Of a DNA stretch of 64,000 bases, positions 1 through 7,944 are shown piece after piece (position 1 is the first letter of the stretch; every line of letters begins with the position of its first letter). The position numbers and the translations under genes were made by a program. Source of the DNA: Pollutimonas subterranea (lineage in GTDB: Bacteria; Pseudomonadota; Gammaproteobacteria; Burkholderiales; Burkholderiaceae_B); the NCBI RefSeq assembly GCF_002849655.1, contig NZ_PDNW01000009.1, positions 1 to 64,000 of the forward strand. The letters run 5' to 3'. A model generated the notes under the pieces. It was not told the DNA's origin and made no database searches. It worked only from the letters and a program-made list of their open reading frames with translations.

Positions 1-276
1 ATCACTCAGTTGGCCAAATTCGACGTACTCATCATTGACGAACTTGGCTACCTGCCCATGACGGCGCAGGCTCGGTTCAATCTGTTCCAGCTTGTCAATG
101 TTCTGTACGAGTACCGATCCATCATCCTGACCACCAATAAGGACTTCACCGACTGGGGCGAGTTCTTCCACCACGATAACGTGGCCATCCCGATCATCGA
201 CCGCGTTATCCATCATTCAAACATCTTTATGCTCGGCGGCGAGAGCTATCGACTGAAGCAGAAAACATCCAGTTAG
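1..276 (+). CDS. istB: IS21-family helper ATPase IstB, C-terminal part (5' end outside window)
   Basis: The reading frame is open from base 1, so only the last ~91 residues are present. IstB is the AAA+ helper that remodels target DNA for the IstA transposase of IS21-type elements. The visible part holds the Walker B segment VLIIDELGY (residues ~9-17), the sensor-1-like stretch ILTTNKDF, and the usual C-terminal GESYRLK ending of IstB. The gene ends at a TAG just inside the right terminus of the element, as in complete IS21 copies. Whether the rest of the element (istA and the left end) is intact cannot be seen. Confidence 0.9.
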   Translation: MTQLAKFDVLIIDELGYLPMTAQARFNLFQLVNVLYEYRSIILTTNKDFTDWGEFFHHDNVAIPIIDRVIHHSNIFMLGGESYRLKQKTSS

Positions 277-282
277 CAAAGA

Positions 283-1056
283 ATGGGTGGGTCAATTTTA
301 TTGGCCAATAGTGGGTCAAAAGTAATGGCCATTGACAGCCCTAAGCGCGCAAACCGGATAGAGCCTGATGACTTGGCCGTCTTGCATAGTCATATCGATC
401 AGTTGGCCGTAAACAAGGAGGTCCGCGCCATTATTCTCACTGGGACGGGCAAACACTTCAGCGCAGGTTACGACCTCACGTCCATCCTGGCCACTGTTGA
501 AGAGGACCCTACTGCAGCCACGGCCGTGAATCCGTTCGGAACCATGGTCGACGCCTTCGAGGCATTGCCGCAACCCATTATTTGCGCCATGAACGGTGGT
601 GTTTACGGCGGTGCAACGGACTTGGCGCTGGCCTGCGATTTACGGTTGGCCGTGCCTCATACCCAGATGTTCATGCCTGCCGCCCGGCTAGGTCTGCATT
701 ATTACTTGCATGGCATGCAGCGCTATGTGTCGCGCCTCGGTTTCAACACCGCCAAGCGACTGTTTCTGTTTGCAGAAAACATGGATGCCCAGCAGATGTT
801 GCAGACGGGTTTTGTGGACCGCATTGTTGCCGCTGAAGAACTGGAATCCGAAGCCCGCAACGCCGCATTGGCAGTAGCCGGGTTTGCGCCCCTTGCCGTT
901 CAAGGCATGAAGCAGGCGCTCAATCGCTTGGCGCACGACACGCTCAACGTCGAAGAATTCGCCCGCAATGAAACGGCATGCCTGCGCTCAAGCGACATCA
1001 AGGAAGGCGTAACCGCCTGGCAAGAAAAACGAACACCCAAATTCCAGGCGCGCTGA
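283..1056 (+). CDS. Enoyl-CoA hydratase/isomerase family protein, 5' end replaced by IS21 end
   Basis: Crotonase-fold enzyme that would hydrate or isomerise an acyl-CoA. The oxyanion-hole region KHFSAGYDL and the second glycine-rich helix start (NGGVYGGATDLALACDLR) are intact, as is the C-terminal part. Homology begins only at IDSPKRANRIEPDD. The usual first ~12-18 residues (first beta strand) are missing, and the ORF upstream of that point is IS21 terminus. ATGs at 283 and 325 both lie inside the IS end and neither has a clear ribosome site. The protein may be made as a fusion, or the gene may be dead. Its natural partners would be the CoA-transferase and receptor just downstream. Confidence 0.75.
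   Translation: MGGSILLANSGSKVMAIDSPKRANRIEPDDLAVLHSHIDQLAVNKEVRAIILTGTGKHFSAGYDLTSILATVEEDPTAATAVNPFGTMVDAFEALPQPIICAMNGGVYGGATDLALACDLRLAVPHTQMFMPAARLGLHYYLHGMQRYVSRLGFNTAKRLFLFAENMDAQQMLQTGFVDRIVAAEELESEARNAALAVAGFAPLAVQGMKQALNRLAHDTLNVEEFARNETACLRSSDIKEGVTAWQEKRTPKFQAR
288..333 (+). repeat. Tandem IS21 terminal repeats
   Basis: Two imperfect direct repeats, 288-309 and 312-333, share TGGGTCAA at the start and TTGGCCAAT/ATGGCCATT at the end. This matches the repeated IstA-binding units at IS21-family ends. The outer copy supplies the ATG at 325 that is in frame with the downstream hydratase remnant. Confidence 0.7.
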
Positions 1057-1108
1057 GCTTTGCGCACGGCCGTCACCACCATCATATAAAACGAAGAGGA
1101 GACTGTTA

Positions 1109-2926
1109 ATGCGTATTCAACGCAATCGCTTAATTAATGCTGTGCTCATGGTAGCGACTGCATCCATTCTGGCATCGCAACCCGCCCGCGCTTCAGATGA
1201 TTATCCGAGCCAGCCCATACGGGTGCTGCTCGGCTATACACCCGGGGGCGCCGCCGATGCCGTCGCCCGATCCATTACCCCGAAGCTGAGCGAGCTGCTG
1301 GGCCAGCCCGTAGTGGTCGAATACAAGGCCGGGGCGGGCGGGGCGATTGCGGCCGACAACATTCTGCGCGCCGCTCCCGACGGTTATACATTGCATCTGA
1401 TCGACTCTGGAACAATGGCCATCTTGCCCAACGTGCGCAAGGTCAAGTATGAGCCGCTCAAGTCGTTCGCCCTGATCGGCATGGCTGCGCAGGGAGGCCT
1501 GGCGCTGGCGGTTAGCCCGTCGATCCCCGCCAATACGGTTCCTGAATTGCTGAAACTGCTCAAGGCAAAGCCGGATTACTACAACTATGCCACTTCCGGG
1601 GTAGGTGGCGGCGGGCATGTCGCAGCCGAACTGTTGAAGATGGAAACAGGCACGAAGATGGACCATATCGCCTACCGTGGCGGCGGCCCTGCCATGGCCG
1701 ATCTGGTGGGCGGGCAGATTGGCATAGGAATGTCCACCCTCGCACCTGCCATTCCGCAAATCATGGCCGGCCCCACCTGCGGCATGATGCTCGCCGATCT
1801 GGGCGCGGACGTCATCAAGGTCGAAAAGCTGCCTTATGGCGATGACTCCCGCGTCTATACCGGCAACTCGACGGAAGCACTGCCCGCACCGTTCGTCATG
1901 CTCAATCGCAACAAGCGGGGCATGGCCATCGACCTGAAAGCGCCGGCAGGGCAAGACATCATCAAGCGCATGGTCTCCCAAAGCGATGTCCTGCTTGAGA
2001 ATTACCGAAAAGGTGCCATGGACCGGCTCGGCCTGGGTTGGGACGCGCTTTCCGAACTTAACAAAAGGCTGGTCTATTGCTCGATCTCCGGCTATGGCAG
2101 AACCGGTCCTTACGCGGAAAAAGGTGGGTTCGAACTGATCGCTCAGGGCTTCAGCGGAATCATGAGCGTGACGGGCGAAAAGGGCGGTGCGCCGCTTAAG
2201 TCTGGGAACTCGGTGGCTGATATCAATTCTGGTGTCCTGGCCGTCATAGGCGTCTTGTCGGCATTGCTGCACCGTGCCAATAGCGGGCGCGGACAGTTTA
2301 TAGAGACATCGCTGATCGACGCATCACTACAGCAAATGTACTGGTTTGCCGCGATGTACTTCCAGACCGGAAAGTCGTTGAGCGCATCGGGTTCCGGCCA
2401 TCCACTGGCCGCTCCTTACCAGGCATTCAAGACTCGTGACAGCTGGCTGGTATTGGGCGGGGCTAACCAGGCCAACTGGGAGCGCATTGCCGACTTGCTG
2501 GGTCATCCGGAATGGAAGACCGACCCAAAATTCGCGACGAACGCCGAACGCAAGAATAACGAAGACGAGTTGGCCGGCCTCATTTCGGAGCAGCTCAGCG
2601 CGCATACCACTGATGAATGGCTGGCTCGCTTCGATGCCGCCAACATTCCGGCAGGCCCTGTCAATACCATAGAACAAGCGCTGAACCACCCGCAAACCCG
2701 CGCCCGCAACATGGTCATTGAAGTGGATCACCCCATTGCAGGCAAGGGACATGCGCTGTCATTACCCATCAAGTTTTCCGAAACTCCGGCTACTATCAGG
2801 CGGCCGGCCCCATTGCTGGGAGAAAACACCCGCGAGATTCTTCGCGAATACGACTTCAGCGACGGTGAAATTACGGATTTGCTAAGCCAGGGCGTGGTAG
2901 CTGAACCTCGCCCGACGGCTTCCTGA
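1109..2926 (+). CDS. Chimeric ORF: Bug/TctC receptor N-part fused to CaiB/BaiF CoA-transferase
   Basis: Residues 1-28 are a Sec signal peptide, and ~30-218 are a normal Bug receptor (PIRVLLGYTPGGAADAVAR near the start, PQI near 217). From AGPTCGMMLADLGADVIKVEK onward the sequence is a family III CoA-transferase with its expected catalytic Asp in SVADINSG. The switch falls at about base 1765-1772, where both parents would carry a Met-Ala-Gly triplet (receptor PQI-x-AG, transferase VMAGPTCG). The last ~100 residues of the receptor and the first ~15 of the transferase are missing. The frame is open throughout (605 aa). I infer an ancestral deletion between adjacent genes. A secreted CoA-transferase makes little sense, so the product is probably non-functional. 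A ribosome site (GAGGAG) precedes the ATG. Confidence 0.85.
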   Translation: MRIQRNRLINAVLMVATASILASQPARASDDYPSQPIRVLLGYTPGGAADAVARSITPKLSELLGQPVVVEYKAGAGGAIAADNILRAAPDGYTLHLIDSGTMAILPNVRKVKYEPLKSFALIGMAAQGGLALAVSPSIPANTVPELLKLLKAKPDYYNYATSGVGGGGHVAAELLKMETGTKMDHIAYRGGGPAMADLVGGQIGIGMSTLAPAIPQIMAGPTCGMMLADLGADVIKVEKLPYGDDSRVYTGNSTEALPAPFVMLNRNKRGMAIDLKAPAGQDIIKRMVSQSDVLLENYRKGAMDRLGLGWDALSELNKRLVYCSISGYGRTGPYAEKGGFELIAQGFSGIMSVTGEKGGAPLKSGNSVADINSGVLAVIGVLSALLHRANSGRGQFIETSLIDASLQQMYWFAAMYFQTGKSLSASGSGHPLAAPYQAFKTRDSWLVLGGANQANWERIADLLGHPEWKTDPKFATNAERKNNEDELAGLISEQLSAHTTDEWLARFDAANIPAGPVNTIEQALNHPQTRARNMVIEVDHPIAGKGHALSLPIKFSETPATIRRPAPLLGENTREILREYDFSDGEITDLLSQGVVAEPRPTAS

Positions 2927-2950
2927 TAACGTTATAAACATACAGCCATC

Positions 2951-4108
2951 ATGAGTCCATTTAAATTCAACACCACTCCTTCGATTGTTTTCGGCGCCGA
3001 TACGCTGCAACAGTTGGGCACCCTGGCGCTCGAGCACTTGGGCAAGCGCATTGCGCTCATTACCGACGCGGGCCTGGTCAAAACGGGCCTGGTGGCCAAG
3101 GCAGTCACCAGTCTTGAGAACCAGGGGCTAGCCTGCCTCGTCATCGACGGCGTACAGGCCGATCCGGCGGAGCACATTATCCTGGACTCGGTCGAAAAAG
3201 CGCGACAGTTCGGGGCGACCGCGGTGATTGGCATGGGCGGCGGGTCGTCCCTTGATGCCGCCAAGCTGGTCGCAGTTTTGCTGGGTGGTGAACAGACGCT
3301 GGAAAGCCTTTATGGCATCAACCAGGTAAGGGGTTCACGCTTGCCCTTGCTGCTTATACCGACCACGGCGGGAACGGGGTCCGAAGTTACGCCCATTTCC
3401 ATTATTACGACCGGTACGCATGAAAAGAAGGGCGTGGTATCGCCCAAGCTTTTACCCGACATTGCCTTGCTCGACCCGGTGCTGACGCTGGGCCTGCCGC
3501 CGCACGTAACGGCGGCAACAGGCGTAGACGCCATGGTTCATGCCATTGAATCCTATACGTCGATCAACGCCAATAACAATCCCGTCTCTAAGGGCTTGGC
3601 CATTCAAGCGCTGCAGTTGCTGAGCGCAAACATCCGTACAGCGGTCAAGGAACCCGGCAATATCGAGGCGCGATCGGGTATGTTGCTGGGCTCGATGCTG
3701 GCCGGCCAAGCATTTGCCAATTCGCCGGTTGCCGCCGTACATGCGCTAGCCTACCCGTTGGGCGGACACTACGGCATACCCCACGGTTTATCCAACGCGC
3801 TCATGCTGCCGCAAGTCTTGCGCTTTAACGCCTCCGCGTGCGCTGACGCCTATGCCGAGCTTGCGCCATACATCGTGCCGGCGCTGAGGCAGGGCACGGT
3901 CGAGAGCCTGTGCGAACAAGTGATTGCCGCCATTGAAACGTTGATCATTGATATTGGCCTGCCGAACCGCCTGAAAGACATGGATATCCCGGAAAGCGCC
4001 TGCCCTGATTTGGCCAGCGATGCCATGAAGCAAGCTCGCTTACTTGTAAACAACCCCCGCGAAGTAACGCTGGACACGGCTTTGCGCATGTATCAAGATG
4101 CCTGGTAA
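2951..4108 (+). CDS. Iron-containing (group III) alcohol dehydrogenase
   Basis: NAD(P)-dependent, metal-dependent dehydrogenase of the Fe-ADH/maleylacetate reductase superfamily, 385 aa (normal length). The cofactor motif GMGGGSSLDAAK lies at ~95-106. The four metal ligands are visible as Asp193 and His197 (GVDAMVHAIES), His264 and His278 (HALAYPLGGHYGIPHG). The gene starts 24 bp after the fused Bug-CaiB gene and ends 5 bp before an amidohydrolase, so it is part of the same operon. The substrate is not evident; with an enoyl-CoA hydratase and CoA-transferase nearby, an alcohol or keto-acid step in a CoA pathway is possible. Confidence 0.85.
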   Translation: MSPFKFNTTPSIVFGADTLQQLGTLALEHLGKRIALITDAGLVKTGLVAKAVTSLENQGLACLVIDGVQADPAEHIILDSVEKARQFGATAVIGMGGGSSLDAAKLVAVLLGGEQTLESLYGINQVRGSRLPLLLIPTTAGTGSEVTPISIITTGTHEKKGVVSPKLLPDIALLDPVLTLGLPPHVTAATGVDAMVHAIESYTSINANNNPVSKGLAIQALQLLSANIRTAVKEPGNIEARSGMLLGSMLAGQAFANSPVAAVHALAYPLGGHYGIPHGLSNALMLPQVLRFNASACADAYAELAPYIVPALRQGTVESLCEQVIAAIETLIIDIGLPNRLKDMDIPESACPDLASDAMKQARLLVNNPREVTLDTALRMYQDAW

Positions 4109-4113
4109 TCCTC

Positions 4114-4995
4114 ATGCCTATCCCCGGTGATCTGAACAATCCTTGCCTTGGACCCTTGCTCACCATCGAACCCCCACGGTTCGAGGTGCCGGCGGGGGCG
4201 TGCGACACGCATGCCCATGTCATCTCGGCCGACACGGCGACTTACCCACTGGTTGCGACCCGCTCATACACGCCTGCGCCCGCGCCCGAAGATGCTTACT
4301 TGCACATGCTCGAAGGCTGCGGCATGAGCCGAGGCGTATTGGTGCAGGTCAGCGTCTACGGCACAGACAACCGCTATATGCTTGAGGTATTGAAACGCCA
4401 TCCCGAGCGTTTACGCGGTGTTGCGGTTGTCGACCCGGCAGTCACCGATAGTGAGCTCGCCCAACTGCATGCCGCAGGTGTGCGCGGCATACGAATTAAT
4501 GTGCTGTTTGGCGGCGGCATAGGTTTCGATGCCATGGAAACCCTGGCCGCCCGTATTGCGCCTTTGGGCTGGCATATGCAGTTTCTGCTGGATGCCAGGC
4601 AGCTTCCAGAAATCATGCCCCGCATTTCCGGGCTTCCATGCCCGATAGTCATCGATCATATGGGCCATATGCCCGCCGCCCTTGGCGTGGACGACCCAGG
4701 CTTCCAGGCGCTTCTTCATTTGGTGAAGAATCGCGATACGTGGGTGAAGCTGTCCGGGGCCTATCGTTTAAGTACCGATTTTGATCAATATGCCGACGTA
4801 ACGCAGTTTGCCCATGCCTTGGTCGATGCGGCACCTGACCGCCTCGTGTGGGGCAGCGATTGGCCCCACGTCGCTATTACGCAAATGCCGAATACGGGGC
4901 GCCTGCTCAATCAGCTCGAGCAGTGGGTGCCGGATGCGGCGACCCGCAATCGTATTTTGGTCGATAATCCGCAGCGGCTATATCAGTTTGTTTGA
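4114..4995 (+). CDS. TIM-barrel amidohydrolase (2-pyrone-dicarboxylate lactonase-like)
   Basis: Amidohydrolase-2 family protein, 293 aa, related to LigI-type lactonases and cytosolic dicarboxylate lactone hydrolases. The first metal-site pair is DTHAHV (His33, His35). Further signatures are the strand-6 region IVIDHMGH and the late LVWGSDWPH with the catalytic Asp. The start ATG is 5 bp after the upstream dehydrogenase stop, suggesting translational coupling. The family hydrolyses lactones or amides; the actual substrate cannot be read from the sequence. Confidence 0.85.
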   Translation: MPIPGDLNNPCLGPLLTIEPPRFEVPAGACDTHAHVISADTATYPLVATRSYTPAPAPEDAYLHMLEGCGMSRGVLVQVSVYGTDNRYMLEVLKRHPERLRGVAVVDPAVTDSELAQLHAAGVRGIRINVLFGGGIGFDAMETLAARIAPLGWHMQFLLDARQLPEIMPRISGLPCPIVIDHMGHMPAALGVDDPGFQALLHLVKNRDTWVKLSGAYRLSTDFDQYADVTQFAHALVDAAPDRLVWGSDWPHVAITQMPNTGRLLNQLEQWVPDAATRNRILVDNPQRLYQFV

Positions 4996-5184
4996 TTGAG
5001 CAATTGCGGGGGGATATTATCGCTCTGGATTTCTCCCTTGCGTGACGTTGTGCGACCTTGGGTGGCCGACGGTAGAGACCGTAGCAGTCGGTCTGGTTTA
5101 GGCTGGATTCAGCCCGACTGAGTTCGAGTTGTGGAAGGTCGGGTGATGGCAGCCTTCAGCCTCGATTCGCCGGAATTTTTGCTT

Positions 5185-5481
5185 TTATACGTGTTCCAGT
5201 GGCTGAATTTTCGCCAGTATGTCCTGTATTTTCTCACGAGCAACTTCTGTATCGTGCATTACCTGGGCACGCAACCAGTAGCCATCCGAAAGACCAAAGA
5301 AACGTGGCAGGCGTAGATCCGTATCAGCAGTAATAGCACGTACCCCTTTTACTATTTCGTTAATGCGCCGAGCGGATACACCAATTTCTTTGGCTAAGCG
5401 GTACTGACTGACTCCCATTGGTGTCAGGAATTCTTCCTGCAACAGTTCCCCGGGCGTTACCGGCGCAATTTCACGACCCAT
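5185..5481 (-). CDS. higA: HigA-type antitoxin (XRE helix-turn-helix)
   Basis: 98-aa single-domain HTH antitoxin of the HigA/VapI family. It opens with the family hallmark APVTPGELLQEEFLTPMG, followed by the helix-turn-helix SQYRLAKEIGVSARRINEIVKG. I start it at the ATG preceded by AAAGGAG rather than at the TTG six bases upstream. It should bind its own promoter and neutralise HigB. Here the cognate higB just upstream is reduced to a 29-residue stub, so this antitoxin appears to be an orphan. Confidence 0.85.
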   Translation of the reverse strand: MGREIAPVTPGELLQEEFLTPMGVSQYRLAKEIGVSARRINEIVKGVRAITADTDLRLPRFFGLSDGYWLRAQVMHDTEVAREKIQDILAKIQPLEHV

Positions 5482-5483
5482 GG

Positions 5484-5573
5484 TCAACTCCTTTTAACAA
5501 TGTTAACGAAACGGGCAATTCGCCTGCCTTCGTGCAGTGATTGGGTATCGGCGCATTTGAAGGATTTGATCAT
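5484..5573 (-). pseudogene. higB: Gutted higB toxin remnant
   Basis: The ATG at 5573 starts MIKSFKCADTQSLHEGRRIARFVNI, the typical N-terminus of the ~92-aa HigB mRNA interferase. The frame then runs VKRS and stops at 5484, three bases before the higA start. About 60 residues, including the catalytic C-terminal half, are absent. The SD sequence AAAGGAG for higA is retained. I infer an internal deletion that removed the toxin but preserved antitoxin translation. Confidence 0.75.
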
Positions 5574-5713
5574 GTTGAAACATTGACGCATGGCGTTAAT
5601 AACGTCAACCGTTACTCTACCACCGAGCATCCTGATACCCTTGGCGTCCTGTGTGGCGATGCTTGCTTCTGCGCGAAACTCAAGTTCACCCGACAGCGCT
5701 TGCAACGGCGGAA

Positions 5714-5954
5714 TTAGAAAACTCGAAAATCGGCCACAGTTTGCTCGAGCGCTGGAGCGTCGAGCCTGTTCTTTTTAAGAAAACCCTCCCATCCCATTTG
5801 TTTTTGCGCATCGGCAGCGAAAGAATCAGTGAGGGCAAATGGAACGCCTTGCGGGACGGCTGCGGCACGGCGGTCTAGCGTCACCCCCGATGGCTGTCTC
5901 GGCCTTGCTCAACAGTTTTGCGCGGACCGACACGCCCGAATTGCGCTCGCTCAT
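5714..5954 (-). pseudogene. Collapsed abiEii (type IV toxin, nucleotidyltransferase) remnant
   Basis: Reading the minus strand from the ATG at 5954 gives MSERNSGVSVRAKLLSKA, which matches the N-terminus of AbiEii/AbiGii toxins. In a different frame, 5714-5890 gives RRAAAVPQGVPFALTDSF, then ADAQKQMGWEGFLKKNRLDA and a stop after DFRVF, which matches the C-terminal tail of the same family. The catalytic nucleotidyltransferase middle (~200 residues) is missing and the two ends are out of frame, joined near 5890-5905. Family assignment rests on recognition of both ends. Confidence 0.65.
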
Positions 5955-6021
5955 TACCGGGTGCTCACGTCAATGTCTGCAGATACGGACGCATCAACCC
6001 ACGATTACGATTTAATTCGTT

Positions 6022-6162
6022 ATGCACTACGCTGAAATCGCAACCCTAAATGTCCGGCGAAGTCATTTAAAGCGGGTAGCCTTGAGTGACCTGGGCGAGC
6101 TCGACTTTAAGGAGCATGAACGGGTTCTCGCCTTCCGGTTCGACCGAGGAACATGGGTTTAG
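6022..6162 (+). CDS. Possible small ORF, unknown function
   Basis: A 46-residue frame begins MHYAEIATLNVRRSHLKRVA and ends FRFDRGTWV. Its codons look GC-adapted and an in-frame stop sits 9 bp upstream, so it is not simply the tail of a longer frame. I do not recognise the family. It lies in the gap between the abiEii remnant and the RES gene and may be a leftover of another gene. No clear ribosome site is seen. Confidence 0.25.
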   Translation: MHYAEIATLNVRRSHLKRVALSDLGELDFKEHERVLAFRFDRGTWV

Positions 6163-6167
6163 TCAAA

Positions 6168-6827
6168 TCAAATGTTGGGGGCGATCGCGGCGCCCGCCTC
6201 GGCCAGTAGTGTGACGATATCATTCTCGTAGGCAGAGATGGGGTGGGTTCGGTTGGGCTTCAAGCTTTCAACGTTCACCCTGTCACCGAAGAGCATATAC
6301 GCTTGAGCCGTGGAATCGCGTTGCGAGGTCCAATACAGGCCCTGGGCGTTGGGATAGTGCTCCCAAATCCAGAGCGCCCAGGCTCGCGTTCGAGGGTAGA
6401 TGGTTTTTTGCCCATCACTAAGCGCAAAAGGAGCCAAGCCCGCCGCAGACATCCCTAAGGAAGTCAAGTTAATCACGCGTAGTGGGCACAGAACAAAGAG
6501 TGAACTCAAGTGCAGGGTGCTTTGCAGGTCACGCTCCAGGTCATGAATGTAGCCGGCCGAGGGCCGAGGCAAGTCATGCAGCAGCACCTCTGCAATGGCG
6601 CCGCGCTCAGAGTCAGCCGCATAGAGCGTGGGAATAATTGCCCCCGTGTCTGTACAACGAAGCGGACTAAATCGGGCGTTGCCGAGCCCTGAATCATTGA
6701 ATTGGTCGGCCGCATACTTACCGCTATCGCCGTCATAGGAATGGATGCGAAAGAGTACACGAGGCTGTCTCTCTATGAGTTGAAAGTCACCTGGGGGCGT
6801 CAACGGTGGGTCGGGCAGATCATGCAT
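6168..6827 (-). CDS. RES-domain protein (NAD+-degrading toxin family)
   Basis: 219-aa RES-domain protein. The domain is marked by LFRIHS near residue 27, GNARFSPL, and the downstream IPTLYAADSERGAIAEVLLHD. The conserved Arg, Tyr and Glu of these motifs form the NAD-binding pocket in studied RES toxins, which phosphorolyse or hydrolyse NAD+. It lies 44 bp downstream of a ~216-aa DNA-binding-like gene on the same strand that is probably its antitoxin. It differs from the shorter RES toxin at 20059, so the window carries two RES lineages. Confidence 0.75.
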   Translation of the reverse strand: MHDLPDPPLTPPGDFQLIERQPRVLFRIHSYDGDSGKYAADQFNDSGLGNARFSPLRCTDTGAIIPTLYAADSERGAIAEVLLHDLPRPSAGYIHDLERDLQSTLHLSSLFVLCPLRVINLTSLGMSAAGLAPFALSDGQKTIYPRTRAWALWIWEHYPNAQGLYWTSQRDSTAQAYMLFGDRVNVESLKPNRTHPISAYENDIVTLLAEAGAAIAPNI

Positions 6828-6871
6828 GACCGCGTTCCAGCTTGGTGTCTAAATAGTGATGTCCCGATTGG

Positions 6872-7519
6872 CTAACCATGGACCGGACCCACGGCATGAT
6901 CCATGGCGGCGGCGACGACCTCATCAGGCTGACTGGCCACTAAGTCCATGGGGCGCCTGCTGCCCAGGTAGCTGCAGTCAGAGCTGAACCAGGAGGCGAT
7001 TCGAAATGGAGAGGCCCCCTCCAACGTAGAAATCACATCGCCAATAACCGGACGTGGCTGCCAGAATTCATCAAACGCGTACGCCGGGTAAAAGCGCTTA
7101 CCTTCGCGCTCGATGGCAAAGAGCTTGCCTTCACTATGCCAACGACTGACGATCCCATGGGGATTCTTTGCTTGCGCGTTGCGCTTCAAGCCAATCTCTT
7201 CGGCGCTATACCATTCTGTGGCGTTAAGCACGATTTCAATGGCTCGACTCTCTAGGGAGGCGCGAGATGCCACGGCGCGTCGCATGGGAGTCGCATCGAC
7301 CACTGTCTGCAGGGCGGCTTCTTCAATACTATTCAATACGGTGCGCATCTCCAGCGCATAGCGGGCTACCTGGATATCCGCAGTGCCGCTCTCTTGTGCA
7401 AGGCTGGACGACAGGCGTTGCACGGAGCGATCGCTCTCTTTGCGGGCGGTATCAACGATGGCCACGCCGATATTGACAGCGCTGGATCGCAGGGCGATAG
7501 AGTCGTGATCATGAGCCAT
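6872..7519 (-). CDS. Putative antitoxin/regulator partner of the RES protein
   Basis: ~215 aa from the ATG at 7519, which is preceded by a good ribosome site (GAGGAAG, 6 bp). The longer frame starting at 7597 would run through an operator-like palindrome and is less likely. The middle part (YSAEEIGLKRNAQAKNPHGIVSRWHSEGKL) resembles the small DNA-binding/partner segments found in antitoxins upstream of RES toxins. The C-terminal part is a Xre/ParS-like tail by position rather than by clear motif. It is encoded immediately upstream of the RES gene, the standard antitoxin-first order. The exact family is not recognised. Confidence 0.55.
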   Translation of the reverse strand: MAHDHDSIALRSSAVNIGVAIVDTARKESDRSVQRLSSSLAQESGTADIQVARYALEMRTVLNSIEEAALQTVVDATPMRRAVASRASLESRAIEIVLNATEWYSAEEIGLKRNAQAKNPHGIVSRWHSEGKLFAIEREGKRFYPAYAFDEFWQPRPVIGDVISTLEGASPFRIASWFSSDCSYLGSRRPMDLVASQPDEVVAAAMDHAVGPVHG

Positions 7520-7555
7520 GATATCTTCCTCAATGAGACGTGCCGGATTCTGCTC

Positions 7556-7580
7556 CGGTAGTATCGTTAGTTTACTACCG
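7556..7580. promoter_or_regulatory. Perfect inverted repeat, probable autoregulatory operator
   Basis: CGGTAGTA (7556-7563) and TACTACCG (7573-7580) are perfect 8-bp arms around a 9-bp spacer. The centre lies ~49 bp upstream of the ATG at 7519 of the RES partner gene. Toxin-antitoxin operons usually carry such an operator for the antitoxin. Confidence 0.5.
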
Positions 7581-7728
7581 CATCTCGCAAAACTCACGAA
7601 ACTTTTTTTACTCGGTGCTTTTTCACTGCCGACGATCTCCCAGTCGATTTAAGTCATGCCGGACTGGTTGCTGTGCAAGTACATGTCAAGTAACATGAAA
7701 CCTTCGCGGCACAGATTCGGAGCAGATC

Positions 7729-7944
7729 ATGCGCAACTCGTCAACGGAGAAGGTTATACGACATCGCGACCGCTTACGCGCCAGTGGGATGAGGCCGATA
7801 CAGCTTTGGGTACCTGATACGCGCACCTCTGAATACGCAGCTCGGATCGAACGCCAGTGTCTGGCATTGCGCAATGACCGAGCCGAGATTGACGTGTTGG
7901 CCTTCTCCGAGGCCGCTGCTGCCGATATCGAAGGCTGGAAATGA
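7729..7944 (+). CDS. MazE-family antitoxin (DUF3018-like)
   Basis: 71-aa hydrophilic protein with the pattern RHRDRLRASGMRPIQLWVPDTR near its start, typical of the MazE-like antitoxins that pair with PemK/MazF toxins. The C-terminal half would wrap the toxin. Its stop overlaps the toxin start (ATGA), so the two are translationally coupled. CAAGT is repeated at 7676 and 7687 in the upstream region and could be part of an operator. Confidence 0.8.
   Translation: MRNSSTEKVIRHRDRLRASGMRPIQLWVPDTRTSEYAARIERQCLALRNDRAEIDVLAFSEAAAADIEGWK

Larger units (their letters stand above)
1..333 (+). mobile_element. Right end of an IS21-family insertion sequence
   Basis: The istB 3' end is followed by two tandem, similar ~22-bp units at 288-309 and 312-333. 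Both begin TGGGTCAA and end TGGCCA(A/T)T. IS21 elements carry such multiple terminal repeats as IstA binding sites. The outer unit runs straight into homology to an enoyl-CoA hydratase, so the boundary lies at about 330-335. The exact last base and the target duplication cannot be fixed without the left end. Confidence 0.8.

Noticed and set aside
1193-2272. 359-codon minus-strand frame opposite the Bug-CaiB fusion
   Set aside because: Its residues show no family signature and mirror a well-recognised gene on the plus strand; it is a high-GC shadow.
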